Source: Planctomycetaceae bacterium
Lineage (GTDB): Bacteria > Planctomycetota > Planctomycetia > Planctomycetales > Planctomycetaceae
Length of the DNA: 64,000 bases
Direction: 5' to 3'
Assembly: GCA_021732995.1 (NCBI GenBank)
Contig: JAKFWA010000097.1
Location: forward strand, 1-64,000
Part shown: positions 1 to 7,735 of the stretch, piece by piece
How positions within the stretch are numbered: the first letter of the stretch is position 1
How the letters are laid out: every line of letters begins with the position of its first letter
Program-made: the position numbers and the translations under genes
The notes under the pieces: generated by a model
What the model saw: the letters and a program-made list of their open reading frames with translations, nothing else
The model's database searches: none
What the model was told of the DNA's origin: nothing

Positions 1-130
1 GAGGGGCGATCGCTACCCTTCGTCAAGAATTCCATCCGACTTTTTTGCCTCTTGCCTTATGCGCACTTAATTTCTGCGATCCGGCTGGCGCGCATGCCCG
101 CTGAGAGTCACGGCACAAGGGGCTACGGCG

Positions 131-149
131 CATGGAATGTGCCTGCTAC
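131..149 (-). repeat. Family A palindromic repeat, copy 1
   Basis: On the minus strand this reads GTAGCAGGCACATTCCATG, the same unit found at 1989-2047 and 14989-15013. Its core in the other copies is GGCACAT-TCC-ATGTGCC, a 7-bp stem with a 3-base loop; here the second arm is altered. The TAG stop codon of the nucleotidyltransferase ending at 146 lies inside the repeat. Confidence 0.7.
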
Positions 150-931
150 TTTTCCTCGGCCCGACACCCATAGTTCAACCTGACTCGCACCAGCAGGTCG
201 TTGAGGGCTTCCGCACCCGCCGGGTCATTAGGCAGCTCACTCGCAGCACCGGCGGCCGTCAGCGTCTGCTCAAGCCGCTGGTATTCGGACTGGTGAAACT
301 CGAAGTCGTCATCCGGCAGCGATCCCTGCTCAGGCCCCGCCAGCTTACGTGCGACCAGATCAGGCACTTGCGGCAACCGGAACTCTTCATTCAGCGTGAC
401 CAGGTTGGCTTCCACCTCACCGGAGCGCATCAGGTGGATACCGGTCAGCAGCACGCGATACACGTAGAGCAACGGCTTCACCCGTCGTGGTCGTTCCTTT
501 TCGAACAACCGCCACTGCGTCTGCACGAAGCCCAGATAGTGATGCACGTGATGCCGCGTCAGACACTGCTGCGCGATGGCCTTCAGCTCTTCATGCTCCT
601 GCGTCGTGCGCACGATCAGCGGTGAGAAGACCTGCTCCATCACATAACCGTTGCGCCGCAGCATCAGGCCGAAGAATTTTCGGATGTCATGCGTGACGAG
701 GTCCACTTCCAGGCCATCGCGAATGCGTTCCACTTCGATGGTGTCGTTGCGATCCGGCCACAGACCGACCGAATCACGCAGCGGCAACACGTGCGCGCCG
801 CGGATGTCGTAGTCCGAATCCGGCGACGGAAACCCATAGAGGTGCGCACCGCTGATCGTCACGAACAACGTTGCGTAAGGATGCTCGTTGACCTGCGCAA
901 CCACGCGCGGATCGAGTGTGAATTGAGTCAC
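146..931 (-). CDS. Predicted nucleotidyltransferase (COG3541-like), downstream copy
   Basis: A 261-residue protein of the DNA polymerase beta-type nucleotidyltransferase superfamily. The diagnostic segment is near residues 27-45, where SGAHLYG is followed by DSDYDIRG; the spaced aspartates would bind the metal ions. This matches the COG3541-type uncharacterised nucleotidyltransferases; the substrate is unknown. The start is GTG, preceded by GGGGGAG 8 bases upstream, and it overlaps the TGA of the upstream gene in a GTGA arrangement, so the two genes are translationally coupled. The stop codon is inside a dispersed palindromic repeat. Being paired with a second family member suggests a two-subunit or paralogous enzyme. 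The superfamily call is secure; the reaction is not known. Confidence 0.85.
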   Translation of the reverse strand: MTQFTLDPRVVAQVNEHPYATLFVTISGAHLYGFPSPDSDYDIRGAHVLPLRDSVGLWPDRNDTIEVERIRDGLEVDLVTHDIRKFFGLMLRRNGYVMEQVFSPLIVRTTQEHEELKAIAQQCLTRHHVHHYLGFVQTQWRLFEKERPRRVKPLLYVYRVLLTGIHLMRSGEVEANLVTLNEEFRLPQVPDLVARKLAGPEQGSLPDDDFEFHQSEYQRLEQTLTAAGAASELPNDPAGAEALNDLLVRVRLNYGCRAEEK

Positions 932-1872
932 GGTAATATCTCCCCCATCGCTTTCCGCCGTGCAGCAATCAGGAATTGATTGGCTCGCGCGTAGTCGGGG
1001 CGCTCCGGAAGTTTGGTTTCGAGTAACGCCTGATCAAACTCGGCGTGCAGACTGAGCCGCCAGGCTTCGATGTCGTCCCATGCCACTTCGCCGCGTTTGA
1101 TCGCCAGCAGTTGGTCCCGATGTTGTTCAACGCGCACCGGCACATAACCCTGCTTGAGCGTGCAAATGCCCGACAGCAACAAGCGAATCAGGTGCATGAC
1201 GTGCTTCCACTTCACGGCACCTTGATTCCGCAGATCGGCCTGCAACTTCTTGAACTGCGACAGCACGTAACCGTTAAATGTCTGATAGGCCACGCGCGAC
1301 AGGAAGCTCTCGCGCATCGTTATCAGTTCACGGCCCAGTGGCGTCGCGTGTTCGATCAGTGGCGAATAGAGCACTTCAAAGACGTTCGGGTTCGCTTTCA
1401 GTGCCAGAGTAAGAAACTTCTGCAGCTCCCAGAAGCATTCCTGAGCAGCATCGTTCTCCAATTGTTCCGGCACGCCGAACAACGACCAGTGCAGATCAGC
1501 CGGAGGCAGATACACCCCGCGATAGTCGGTATCCGACTCTTCCGTCTCTAAACCGTAAGCGCGCGAACCGATGACGACTTTGAGGATCACTCGGTCATTC
1601 AACTGATGTGATGCCAGCGCGTTGTCATCGTCCAGCAGGCCGCTTTTGAAGTGTGCCAGCATGACGACTTCATCTCGCCGCAGCGGAGCTTCATACCCAT
1701 CCGGAAACCGCACGCGGTAGGAATGAGTCAGATCCACCGGAGCCTGCACGACAACACCCACGGCGCCGCTCGGATAAGCCAGGCGACCGGACACACCCAC
1801 CACCGCCACCTTCGTGACGACTTGAGTGCCGACCGAATAGATCAACTCGGAATTCAGATGCGTGCGTTCCAT
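928..1872 (-). CDS. Predicted nucleotidyltransferase (COG3541-like) with N-terminal SH3/KOW-like segment
   Basis: About 314 residues. The nucleotidyltransferase motif is near residues 102-120 (GSRAYG, then ESDTDYRG), the same signature as the neighbour downstream. Before it lies an extra region of about 60 residues rich in short beta strands (GAVGVVVQ, YRVRFPDGYE), which resembles a small SH3/KOW-like barrel and is absent from the partner. I place the start at the ATG at 1872 because GGAGA lies 7 bases upstream; a longer frame opening with TTG at 1890 has no such site. It is the first gene of a two-gene operon. The substrate cannot be told from sequence. Fusion of a barrel with this enzyme fold may tether it to nucleic acid or another protein, which is inference. 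Confidence 0.82.
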   Translation of the reverse strand: MERTHLNSELIYSVGTQVVTKVAVVGVSGRLAYPSGAVGVVVQAPVDLTHSYRVRFPDGYEAPLRRDEVVMLAHFKSGLLDDDNALASHQLNDRVILKVVIGSRAYGLETEESDTDYRGVYLPPADLHWSLFGVPEQLENDAAQECFWELQKFLTLALKANPNVFEVLYSPLIEHATPLGRELITMRESFLSRVAYQTFNGYVLSQFKKLQADLRNQGAVKWKHVMHLIRLLLSGICTLKQGYVPVRVEQHRDQLLAIKRGEVAWDDIEAWRLSLHAEFDQALLETKLPERPDYARANQFLIAARRKAMGEILP

Positions 1873-1942
1873 CCAGCGGTCTCCAGCCAACGGGGATTTG
1901 TCTCGCAGACACAGACCACCCGAGATTTGTTACCAGAAACAC

Positions 1943-2111
1943 CGCAAGATATTTCTGTGGAGGTCTCGCCGTGGGAGCAATTCGAAAAGTAGCAGGCACA
2001 TTCCATGTGCCGTCCGCCAAGGGTTACGTCACATGGAATGTGCCTATTTAATGAAGCTCATCTCCCAGGGGAACTTGAGAACGAGCTTTCAAAACGCCGC
2101 AAGATATTTCT
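1943..2111. repeat. 14-base direct repeat flanking family A repeats
   Basis: The 14-mer CGCAAGATATTTCT occurs at 1943-1956 and again at 2098-2111, both times followed closely by GGAGG. Between them sit two inverted copies of the family A palindrome (1989-2047). The spacing is 155 bases. The arrangement looks like a local duplication or repeat insertion upstream of the nucleotidyltransferase operon. No coding sequence is supported here. Confidence 0.6.
1989..2047. repeat. Family A palindromic repeat, inverted double copy
   Basis: A plus-strand copy (GTAGCAGGCACATTCCATGT, 1989-2008) is followed by an inverted copy ending at 2047 (ACATGGAATGTGCCT). Each unit is itself a hairpin (GGCACAT-TCC-ATGTGCC), and the two together can form a larger cruciform. 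This resembles bacterial REP/BIME elements in layout. Confidence 0.7.
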
Positions 2112-2197
2112 TCGGAGGCCATCACGCAGCCGCTATGACACACGAATCCCGGTGCAGCACTGTCCCGAGAGCGAAAGTTAACCTCACTATCAATGAG

Positions 2198-2373
2198 CAT
2201 TGGTATCTACGCGTCTTTCTGATGAGGCGAGCGGGGGACGTGAGTCCCCCGAGTTTCGGGAGTCCAACCCGAACGCAGAGCAATGACCTCGGGGGATTGA
2301 CATCCCCCCCTCGCCTGCCACTCTTGCAAACGAGGAGCAAGAAACATGTTTCTGCGACATGTAGATACCAATG
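2198..2373. repeat. Nested inverted repeat element upstream of the PQQ gene
   Basis: The 13-base sequence CATTGGTATCTAC (2198-2210) is perfectly inverted at 2361-2373. Inside it, 2223-2253 and 2288-2319 form a long imperfect inverted repeat containing GGGGGACGTGAGTCCCCC and a matching GGGGGATTGACATCCCCC segment, and between those TTCGGG pairs with CCCGAA. The whole 175 bases can fold into one long hairpin. It ends 20 bases before the chosen start of the PQQ-repeat gene. It could be a MITE-like insertion or a transcribed structured leader. Confidence 0.65.
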
Positions 2374-2393
2374 ACCAACGAGCGGCTGTCACC

Positions 2394-3959
2394 ATGAAGC
2401 ATTATTGGCGCAACCGTCAACGAACACCCGCCAGGCGTGATGATCGAAGCTGGATCTTGGAATTCACTGGCCGAGTGCTTTGGACAGTGCTCAGCACCCT
2501 GCTGCTGTGGTCCAACACGATCGCTCAGGGCGCCGACTGGCCGATGCGGGGCGGGAATCAGAATCGCAATGCGGTGGTGCCTGACGCGCAGGGGCCCGTT
2601 GATTGGCAGATCGCGGATGGGCAGTTGCCAGCGAAAAAGATTCGCTGGTCTGGAGAACTGGGTTTCGTGAGCTGTGGCGATCCAGTGATTGCGGATGGCA
2701 TGGTCTGGGTCGGTACTAACAATGGCCGTGAAGGAACCGAGGGAGACGCCAGCGTCTTGATGTGTTTTCGCGAACGCGATGGAAAGCTGCTCTATAAATA
2801 CGTTTCGCCGAGACTTCCGCGGCAGTCAAGCTCCACCGACTCCGGAGATTGGCCCATCACCAGTCTCGCGTCTTCGCCGCTCATTGAAAGAGATCGACTC
2901 TGGTTTTGCACCAATCGTTGCGAGGTCATTTGCATGGACATCGCTCCTCTCAAATCAGGAGTGGGAGAACCTCGCATCGTCTGGAAGGTCGACATGCGCC
3001 GCGAATTAGGTGTCGTGCCGGCCGGCGTGATGATTGGCAGTCATGCGAGCCATTGTTCGATCACTGCGTACCAGGACTTGATCTACGTCAACACCACAAA
3101 TAGCGCCCGGTATGACAGGATTCCCGCTCCGGAATCGCCGAGTCTGGTCTGCTTTCAAAAGCAAACGGGTGCAGTGCGCTGGAAGGACAATTCACCGGGC
3201 AAGAATATCCTCAACTGTCAGCATGGTAGTCCGCTGGTCATCGAACTCATGGGCCGAGCTCAAGTCATCATGGGCCAGGGAGACGGTTGGGTGCGGGGCT
3301 TTGATGCCCTGACGGGCGAATCACTGTGGCAGTTCGACATCAATCCCAAGGCGGCTGAGCCCGGATACCGCCACGGACCGAAGTTCATAACTCGCAGCGA
3401 TTTGGTGGCGATGCCCGTCTTCCACATGAATCGCGTGTACTTCGCCGTGGGGCGCCACCTTGAGAATTGCTCGGGGCAGGGAAGAGTCTGTTGCATTGAT
3501 CCCTCGAAGCGCGGCGACATCAGCAGCGAGCTGGACGACGGAGCCGGCGGCGGTCGTCCCAATCCGAACTCGGGCCTGGTTTGGGAGTACCTCGGCGAAG
3601 GCAAAAGCGAAGAGGAGCGGATGAATCGCACGCTGGCGAGCGTCGTGATTCACAAGGGGCTCGTCATTGCGGTGGATGCTTCAGGCTTCGTGCATTGCCT
3701 GGACGCTCGCAACGGAAAGCCGTTCTGGAGGCACGATACCTTCGCCGCCATTTACAGCTCACCGCTGATCGTTGGCGGGAGCGTGTATGTCGCCAACCAA
3801 GACGGAAAGGTGTCGATCTTTGAACTCGCTCGTGAGAAGCGGTTGATCGCGACACACTCGACGAATGACGCGATTGAGTCTGGCCTGGTCTACGCCAACA
3901 GCGCCTTGTTCGTTATGACTCGCGACACCTTGTATGCGATCGGCGAGCCAGCGAAATGA
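2394..3959 (+). CDS. Secreted PQQ-type beta-propeller repeat protein
   Basis: About 521 residues. After a basic start (MKHYWRNRQR) comes a hydrophobic segment (VLWTVLSTLLLW) ending near an AQG-A cleavage site, so export is likely. The mature protein opens with DWPMRGGNQNRN, the usual beginning of planctomycete PQQ-like beta-propeller proteins, and carries repeated blade motifs such as VWVGTNNG, TGAVRWKD, LTGESLWQF, NGKPFWRHD and YVANQDGKV. These belong to the PQQ/BamB-like beta-propeller superfamily; no quinone-dehydrogenase catalytic part is seen. The role is probably scaffolding or ligand binding in the periplasm. The ATG at 2394 is preferred because an earlier in-frame ATG (2346) lies inside an inverted repeat. 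Confidence 0.85.
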   Translation: MKHYWRNRQRTPARRDDRSWILEFTGRVLWTVLSTLLLWSNTIAQGADWPMRGGNQNRNAVVPDAQGPVDWQIADGQLPAKKIRWSGELGFVSCGDPVIADGMVWVGTNNGREGTEGDASVLMCFRERDGKLLYKYVSPRLPRQSSSTDSGDWPITSLASSPLIERDRLWFCTNRCEVICMDIAPLKSGVGEPRIVWKVDMRRELGVVPAGVMIGSHASHCSITAYQDLIYVNTTNSARYDRIPAPESPSLVCFQKQTGAVRWKDNSPGKNILNCQHGSPLVIELMGRAQVIMGQGDGWVRGFDALTGESLWQFDINPKAAEPGYRHGPKFITRSDLVAMPVFHMNRVYFAVGRHLENCSGQGRVCCIDPSKRGDISSELDDGAGGGRPNPNSGLVWEYLGEGKSEEERMNRTLASVVIHKGLVIAVDASGFVHCLDARNGKPFWRHDTFAAIYSSPLIVGGSVYVANQDGKVSIFELAREKRLIATHSTNDAIESGLVYANSALFVMTRDTLYAIGEPAK

Positions 3960-4018
3960 GCAACAAGCAAGGATCGTCACCTGATGGACCGGTGCGACTC
4001 TTGTCCCACTTGACTCCG

Positions 4019-4078
4019 TTGTGGCCCGCACTCTCCGTGTGCGGGCATGTCGGCACACGGAGAGTGCCGACCACAAGA
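4019..4078. repeat. Family C inverted repeat, copy 1
   Basis: The unit holds CCGCACTCTCCGTGTGCGG followed by GTCGGCACACGGAGAGTGCCGAC, two interlocking palindromic segments that can also pair with each other, bounded by GTGG and CCAC. A close copy lies at 6248-6313. It sits between the stop codons of two convergent genes and could serve as a bidirectional terminator. Confidence 0.65.
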
Positions 4079-4079
4079 C

Positions 4080-4706
4080 TTACTCGCGGCCGAGACCGTT
4101 ATAGATCGCGGTTTCGGTGATCACCTTGTCCATGAAGATGTCGTGCGACGCCATGGGGATCTCGGGGAACATCTGGCATTCGAACGCCAGGGCGACCAGC
4201 GGGGCATCGGAGCGGGCGTGTTCGAGCAGCTTGTCGTAGTAGCCCTTGCCGTGTCCGGTGCGGCCGCCGCGACGGTCGAACGCGACGCCCGGCACCATGA
4301 TCAGGTCCAGCTCTTCGACGGGAACCTGCTTCGAGGGCACGTCCCGCAGATCGGCGCGCGGTTCCAGAATCTTGTACATGCCGACGGACAGCTCGTTCAT
4401 GTCTTCGAGCAGGAAGAGTTCCAGCAGGCCGTGTTCGTTGCACCACGGTACGACGATCCGCTTGCTGGACTGCAGGGCCTTGGGCAGAGCCTGCCGCGTG
4501 CGAACTTCGGCTCGGACATCGACGTAGAACATCACCGTCTTCGACTTCGCGTACTCAGGCAGCGCCATGAACTTGTCGACGATGGTCTCGCTCAGGCCGT
4601 CCTTGTTCTCTTGTTGACGGCGGTTTTCGTGAGCCTGCTGCCGGATAATCGACTTCAGGGTGGCGGTGTCCATCACTTCGGGTTGAGCGATCTGTTGCTG
4701 AGTCAT
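4080..4706 (-). CDS. 5-formyltetrahydrofolate cyclo-ligase
   Basis: About 208 residues. The family signature is clear: PGVAFDRRGGRTGHGKGYYD near residues 145-165, which contains the ATP/folate-binding GxGxGYYD loop, with an EVRT motif and an upstream basic helix (KSIIRQQAHENRR). The enzyme converts 5-formyl-THF to 5,10-methenyl-THF using ATP in the cytosol and recycles an inhibitory folate. I chose the ATG at 4706 because GAGG stands 6 bases upstream; a later ATG at 4673 also fits. Length is typical. The gene is alone on its strand and converges with the PQQ gene, with a palindromic repeat between them. Confidence 0.92.
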   Translation of the reverse strand: MTQQQIAQPEVMDTATLKSIIRQQAHENRRQQENKDGLSETIVDKFMALPEYAKSKTVMFYVDVRAEVRTRQALPKALQSSKRIVVPWCNEHGLLELFLLEDMNELSVGMYKILEPRADLRDVPSKQVPVEELDLIMVPGVAFDRRGGRTGHGKGYYDKLLEHARSDAPLVALAFECQMFPEIPMASHDIFMDKVITETAIYNGLGRE

Positions 4707-4730
4707 TCCGTGCCTCGGAGAGAAAAGCAT

Positions 4731-5069
4731 CCGTCTGGAAACGAGCTGCCGAGCGACTTGATTGTGGCCAAAGCCACGAACTCAGCGGAGGATAGTTCTG
4801 CCGCCGCGGTGATTCCAGCAGCCCATGAGTATTGACACTTATCCAACCGCTCTGATATCGACTCTGTTCTCGCGGCCCGTAAGTATTGCGCTGCGGCGGT
4901 TTTCGCGTCTGATCGGGTGCTGACGTATCCTCTTGTGGGATTCACCAATTGTCGGGAATCCGTCAAGAATTCTGCGGGCACGTCTCCTGTTCGACGCGAG
5001 AATTGTTGCAGGGCAATGGGCCCAACCTGACCTCGTCCCCGTCTGTTTGAAGCACAGGAACGTGCGAGC
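4731..5069. other. Divergent intergenic region, no gene seen
   Basis: This stretch separates the cyclo-ligase (leftward) from the receiver gene (rightward) and should hold both promoters. A minus-strand frame at 4703-4981 has no ribosome-binding site and does not resemble a protein. A GC-rich arm pair (GGCCGCG near 4873 and CCGCGG near 4802) may form structure on the minus strand, but no known RNA family was recognised. Confidence 0.4.
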
Positions 5070-5486
5070 GTGGCACCAACAAAACCCTACCAACTGTTGA
5101 TCGCCGATGACGATGCGGGCTTTCGGGATGTCCTGCGATCGATCTTCGAGCCGTACTTTGCCCTGCTGGAAGCCGTCTCCGGCGAAGAGGCGCTGGACAT
5201 CCTGCAGCATGCCAAGATCGACCTGCTGGTCCTCGACATGAACATGGACGAGTTGACCGGTCTGCAGACGATCCGCATCGTCAAGAAGTTTGACGCTCAG
5301 TTGCCGTGCATTCTGGTGACTGCGGACGCCACGGAAGAACTGCGGCGCGAAGCTCATGAAGCCGATGCCTGGTCGGTGCTGGCCAAGCCGGTGCAGAAGC
5401 GCGAACTTCTGCAGACCGTTTCCACGGCCATTGATTCCGCCTACGGCGACCCGGATGTATTCTCTGACTCCGTGCGTATGAACTAA
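5070..5486 (+). CDS. Single-domain response regulator (CheY-like receiver)
   Basis: A 138-residue stand-alone receiver domain. The acidic cluster is D13-D15, the phospho-acceptor is D56 in LLVLDMN, the switch threonine is T84 in ILVTAD, and the conserved lysine is K106 in LAKP. There is no output domain, so it probably works as a phosphate shuttle or allosteric partner. The start is GTG with AGGAA nine bases before it. The next gene, an FHA protein, begins 49 bases downstream on the same strand, so the two probably form a transcription unit joining phospho-aspartate and phospho-threonine signalling. No histidine kinase lies beside it. Confidence 0.9.
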   Translation: MAPTKPYQLLIADDDAGFRDVLRSIFEPYFALLEAVSGEEALDILQHAKIDLLVLDMNMDELTGLQTIRIVKKFDAQLPCILVTADATEELRREAHEADAWSVLAKPVQKRELLQTVSTAIDSAYGDPDVFSDSVRMN

Positions 5487-5535
5487 CTCTAACTCGCAGG
5501 CTGCCGGCCATCGGGCGCATGGAACTCGCTTAACT

Positions 5536-6234
5536 ATGTCACTGCTCACGTTCCAGATTCTCGAAGGCATGGAGCGCGGTCGAGTCATCCATGAGATCAA
5601 GCCACCGATCACCATCGGTCGCGAAGAAGACAACGCCATTCAGCTCAACGATGAGCGTGTCAGCCGCTTTCATGCGAAGATCCAGGAAGACGGCGGCAAG
5701 ATCATTCTGACCGACCTGGAAAGCACCAACGGCACGCGGGTGAACGGTCATCCCGTGAAGATGCACGTGATGCAGATCGGCGATCAAGTCTCGGTGGGCC
5801 GTTGCATGCTGCTCTACGGCAGCGCCGCCGAGATCGAAGCCCGCATTCGCACGCTGCCTGCGATTGAAGACAACGGCAACGGTAACGGCACCGTCAGCTT
5901 CGCGTCGGATGTCATCGATCCAGCCGGATCGGTCGGTCAGTCCGTCGACGAAGAAGTGCCGCGTATGTTCCCGGCCGGAGCACCGGAGCTGCCTCAGGGT
6001 CTGCGGCCCGTGCAGGTGGCTCAACTGTCGGACATTCTGGCTCACATTCACGATCGCCTGCAGTCCGTCGCCAACGCTGGTCGCGGCAACAAACCCGATG
6101 ACAAGGCTCCCGCAGACAAGCCGCCGGTCCCGGTGGAAGTCGACTGGCCTGTCTGGCAGCGCCTGCTCAAGCTGGAGATGGACATCGCCACGTACCTGCG
6201 ACACCTGACGGACTCCAGCTCCAGCGGCGGCTGA
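5536..6234 (+). CDS. FHA domain protein
   Basis: 232 residues. The N-terminal third is a forkhead-associated domain (about residues 20-100), with the phosphothreonine-binding signature ITIGREEDN, RVSRFHAKI and LESTNGTRVNG. It should bind phosphothreonine peptides made by Ser/Thr kinases, which are numerous in Planctomycetes. The rest is a low-complexity linker (runs of NGNG, then acidic and proline-rich) and a C-terminal helical region around WPVWQRLLKLEMD with no family I recognise. It is cytosolic, with no signal peptide. It follows the receiver gene, which suggests a shared pathway. A second copy of repeat family C follows the stop codon. Confidence 0.9.
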   Translation: MSLLTFQILEGMERGRVIHEIKPPITIGREEDNAIQLNDERVSRFHAKIQEDGGKIILTDLESTNGTRVNGHPVKMHVMQIGDQVSVGRCMLLYGSAAEIEARIRTLPAIEDNGNGNGTVSFASDVIDPAGSVGQSVDEEVPRMFPAGAPELPQGLRPVQVAQLSDILAHIHDRLQSVANAGRGNKPDDKAPADKPPVPVEVDWPVWQRLLKLEMDIATYLRHLTDSSSSGG

Positions 6235-6247
6235 TCCGCGCGACGGA

Positions 6248-6313
6248 AGTGGCCCGCACTCGCCGCGTGCGGGTTTCTTGGGTCCGTCGGCACACGGAGA
6301 GTGCCGACCACAA
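6248..6313. repeat. Family C inverted repeat, copy 2
   Basis: A near copy of 4019-4078: GTGGCCCGCACTC, then GTGCGGG, then GTCGGCACACGGAGAGTGCC and CCACAAG. It lies between the convergent FHA and DedA genes. Together with copy 1 it brackets the cyclo-ligase, receiver and FHA genes. Confidence 0.65.
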
Positions 6314-6325
6314 GGCGGTCTCACG

Positions 6326-7105
6326 CTACTTCGCGACGGGTGATTCCGTGACTTCCACTGGCTTGCGGCTGTGCCACCATTTCTTGATGAGCAGGCCACC
6401 AATCACGAAGACGGCCAACGCTCCGAAGGCGTAGTGCTGCACGTGTTCTTTGGCTTCCAGCGCCTGCTCCAACTGGTCGGTGAAGTAGTACGCCACAGCA
6501 AAGCTGGTCGGGACGCTGACCAGCATGGCGGCGCCGTCCATGCCGAAGAACACCCAGAAGCGGACGCCCATCGTGCCCGAGGTCAGAAACAGGGGTGCTC
6601 GCAGGCCGGGCATGAAGCGCGCGGCGAAGATGATCCACGCACCGTACTTCCCGAAGTAGTACAGAATCTTTTCGCGCCGTTCGATCGGTAACATCCGTTG
6701 TGCGAAGCGATGCTCCAGCAGCTTCGGTCCCCAGCGACAGCCCATCAGGAACATCGCGGAATCGCCCAGCATGACGCCGACCACCAGCGCGGCGATCGCA
6801 TACCAGGGGTCCAGCACGCCCAACCGAGCCAGCACGGCCGACGTCAGGATCGGCACTTCTTCCGGCAGGGGCAGTCCCAGGCCGCAGGCCAGCAACACGC
6901 CCACGATGGCCAGATACTTGAAGTGCTTGATGGCGTAACCAAGGTCGCCGCCGATGAGTTCATCGGCCTTGGTGTTCTGCAGAGGCGCCGTTTCCGCAGT
7001 GCTGATGGGTGCTTGTGCCGCTGCGAAGTCTGTAAACCAGCAGACCGAGAGCATCAGTACCACGCACGCTCCTAACCATCGGGCCAGGTAGCGACTCTGC
7101 AACAT
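6326..7105 (-). CDS. DedA family (SNARE-associated/VTT) membrane protein
   Basis: About 259 residues. A hydrophobic leader (LGACVVLMLSVCWF ending in AAAQA) is followed by the DedA/VTT core: GLPLPEEVPIL, GDSAMFLMGCRWG and FAARFMPGLRAPLFLTSG, the conserved acidic and F/ARFxPGxR motifs of the family. These inner-membrane proteins are linked to undecaprenyl-phosphate or phospholipid flipping. A final transmembrane segment (YAFGALAVFVIGGLLI) is followed by a basic tail. I placed the start at 7105, where AAGGAA stands 7 bases before the ATG; a longer frame upstream has no such signal. The leader before the first DedA helix suggests either a signal peptide or an extra transmembrane helix. Confidence 0.9.
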   Translation of the reverse strand: MLQSRYLARWLGACVVLMLSVCWFTDFAAAQAPISTAETAPLQNTKADELIGGDLGYAIKHFKYLAIVGVLLACGLGLPLPEEVPILTSAVLARLGVLDPWYAIAALVVGVMLGDSAMFLMGCRWGPKLLEHRFAQRMLPIERREKILYYFGKYGAWIIFAARFMPGLRAPLFLTSGTMGVRFWVFFGMDGAAMLVSVPTSFAVAYYFTDQLEQALEAKEHVQHYAFGALAVFVIGGLLIKKWWHSRKPVEVTESPVAK

Positions 7106-7374
7106 CAGCACGTTCCTTGAGCGACCAAACGTTTCCGTAACTCCACGGACGGGAGCGGGCGGGAGTTGTAGTGCGACTGCTCCGCAGAGGCAGCCCAGCC
7201 CGATTCCGTTCCGCCACACCCCGCATTTCGGAGGTGACTGACAGTTAGTCTGGCTCAGCTCGCGATAAACGCCAGCGGAAACGAACAAACGTCAGTCGAT
7301 CCTCTCCGCTGTGTGCGGATTGGATCGAGCTGACATTTTATGGCTATCAGATTGTGATCGCCGTGGAGCGGAAA

Positions 7375-7521
7375 CTAAGCCGCCTTACGAACTTGTTCGA
7401 GGCTGGAGAGCGCCGCTTCGGCATTCTCAAAACCACCGACTTCTTCGACAAAATCGAGAATGTCGGCGAGTTCTTCTTCAGAAAACTCTTCCAGCAGATC
7501 ACGGATTTGCTCTTCGCTCAT
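7375..7521 (-). CDS. Small acidic helical protein, 48 residues
   Basis: A short frame starting MSEEQIRDLLEEFSEEE and ending QVRKAA, with a textbook ribosome-binding site (AAAGGAG, 6 bases before the ATG). It is strongly acidic with regular leucine spacing, so it should form one or two amphipathic helices. There is no signal peptide or cysteine. No family is recognised. It stands alone, 269 bases upstream of the DedA start and on the same strand. The ideal ribosome-binding site and protein-like composition make it a real gene candidate. It could be a small regulatory or protein-interaction partner. Confidence 0.65.
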   Translation of the reverse strand: MSEEQIRDLLEEFSEEELADILDFVEEVGGFENAEAALSSLEQVRKAA

Positions 7522-7735
7522 CAGCAGCTCCTTTAGCAGACTTCAAATTCGAGAGTTCCTCTCTCAAGCCTTTGGTCCAGCGGACCACATTTCGTGCTGT
7601 GAAGATCGGGCAGGCTCACCTTGCCGCTTGATGAGGCTCTCGACCCCCCGGTCTTCTTTACCCAAGTTACCCCCGCAGAATCTGCGAGCTTTTCCTCAAG
7701 CGAAGACCGGCTGATCGCGCCAGTCGCTAAGACCG

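Noticed and set aside
4703-4981. 92-codon minus-strand frame upstream of the cyclo-ligase
   Set aside because: It overlaps the likely start region of the real gene, has no ribosome-binding site and has no protein-like pattern.
4731-4990. Possible 6S RNA gene upstream of the cyclo-ligase, as in the gammaproteobacterial ssrS-fau order
   Set aside because: A GC-rich arm pair exists on the minus strand, but no convincing closing stem, central bubble or promoter was seen, and the gene order argument does not carry over to this phylum.
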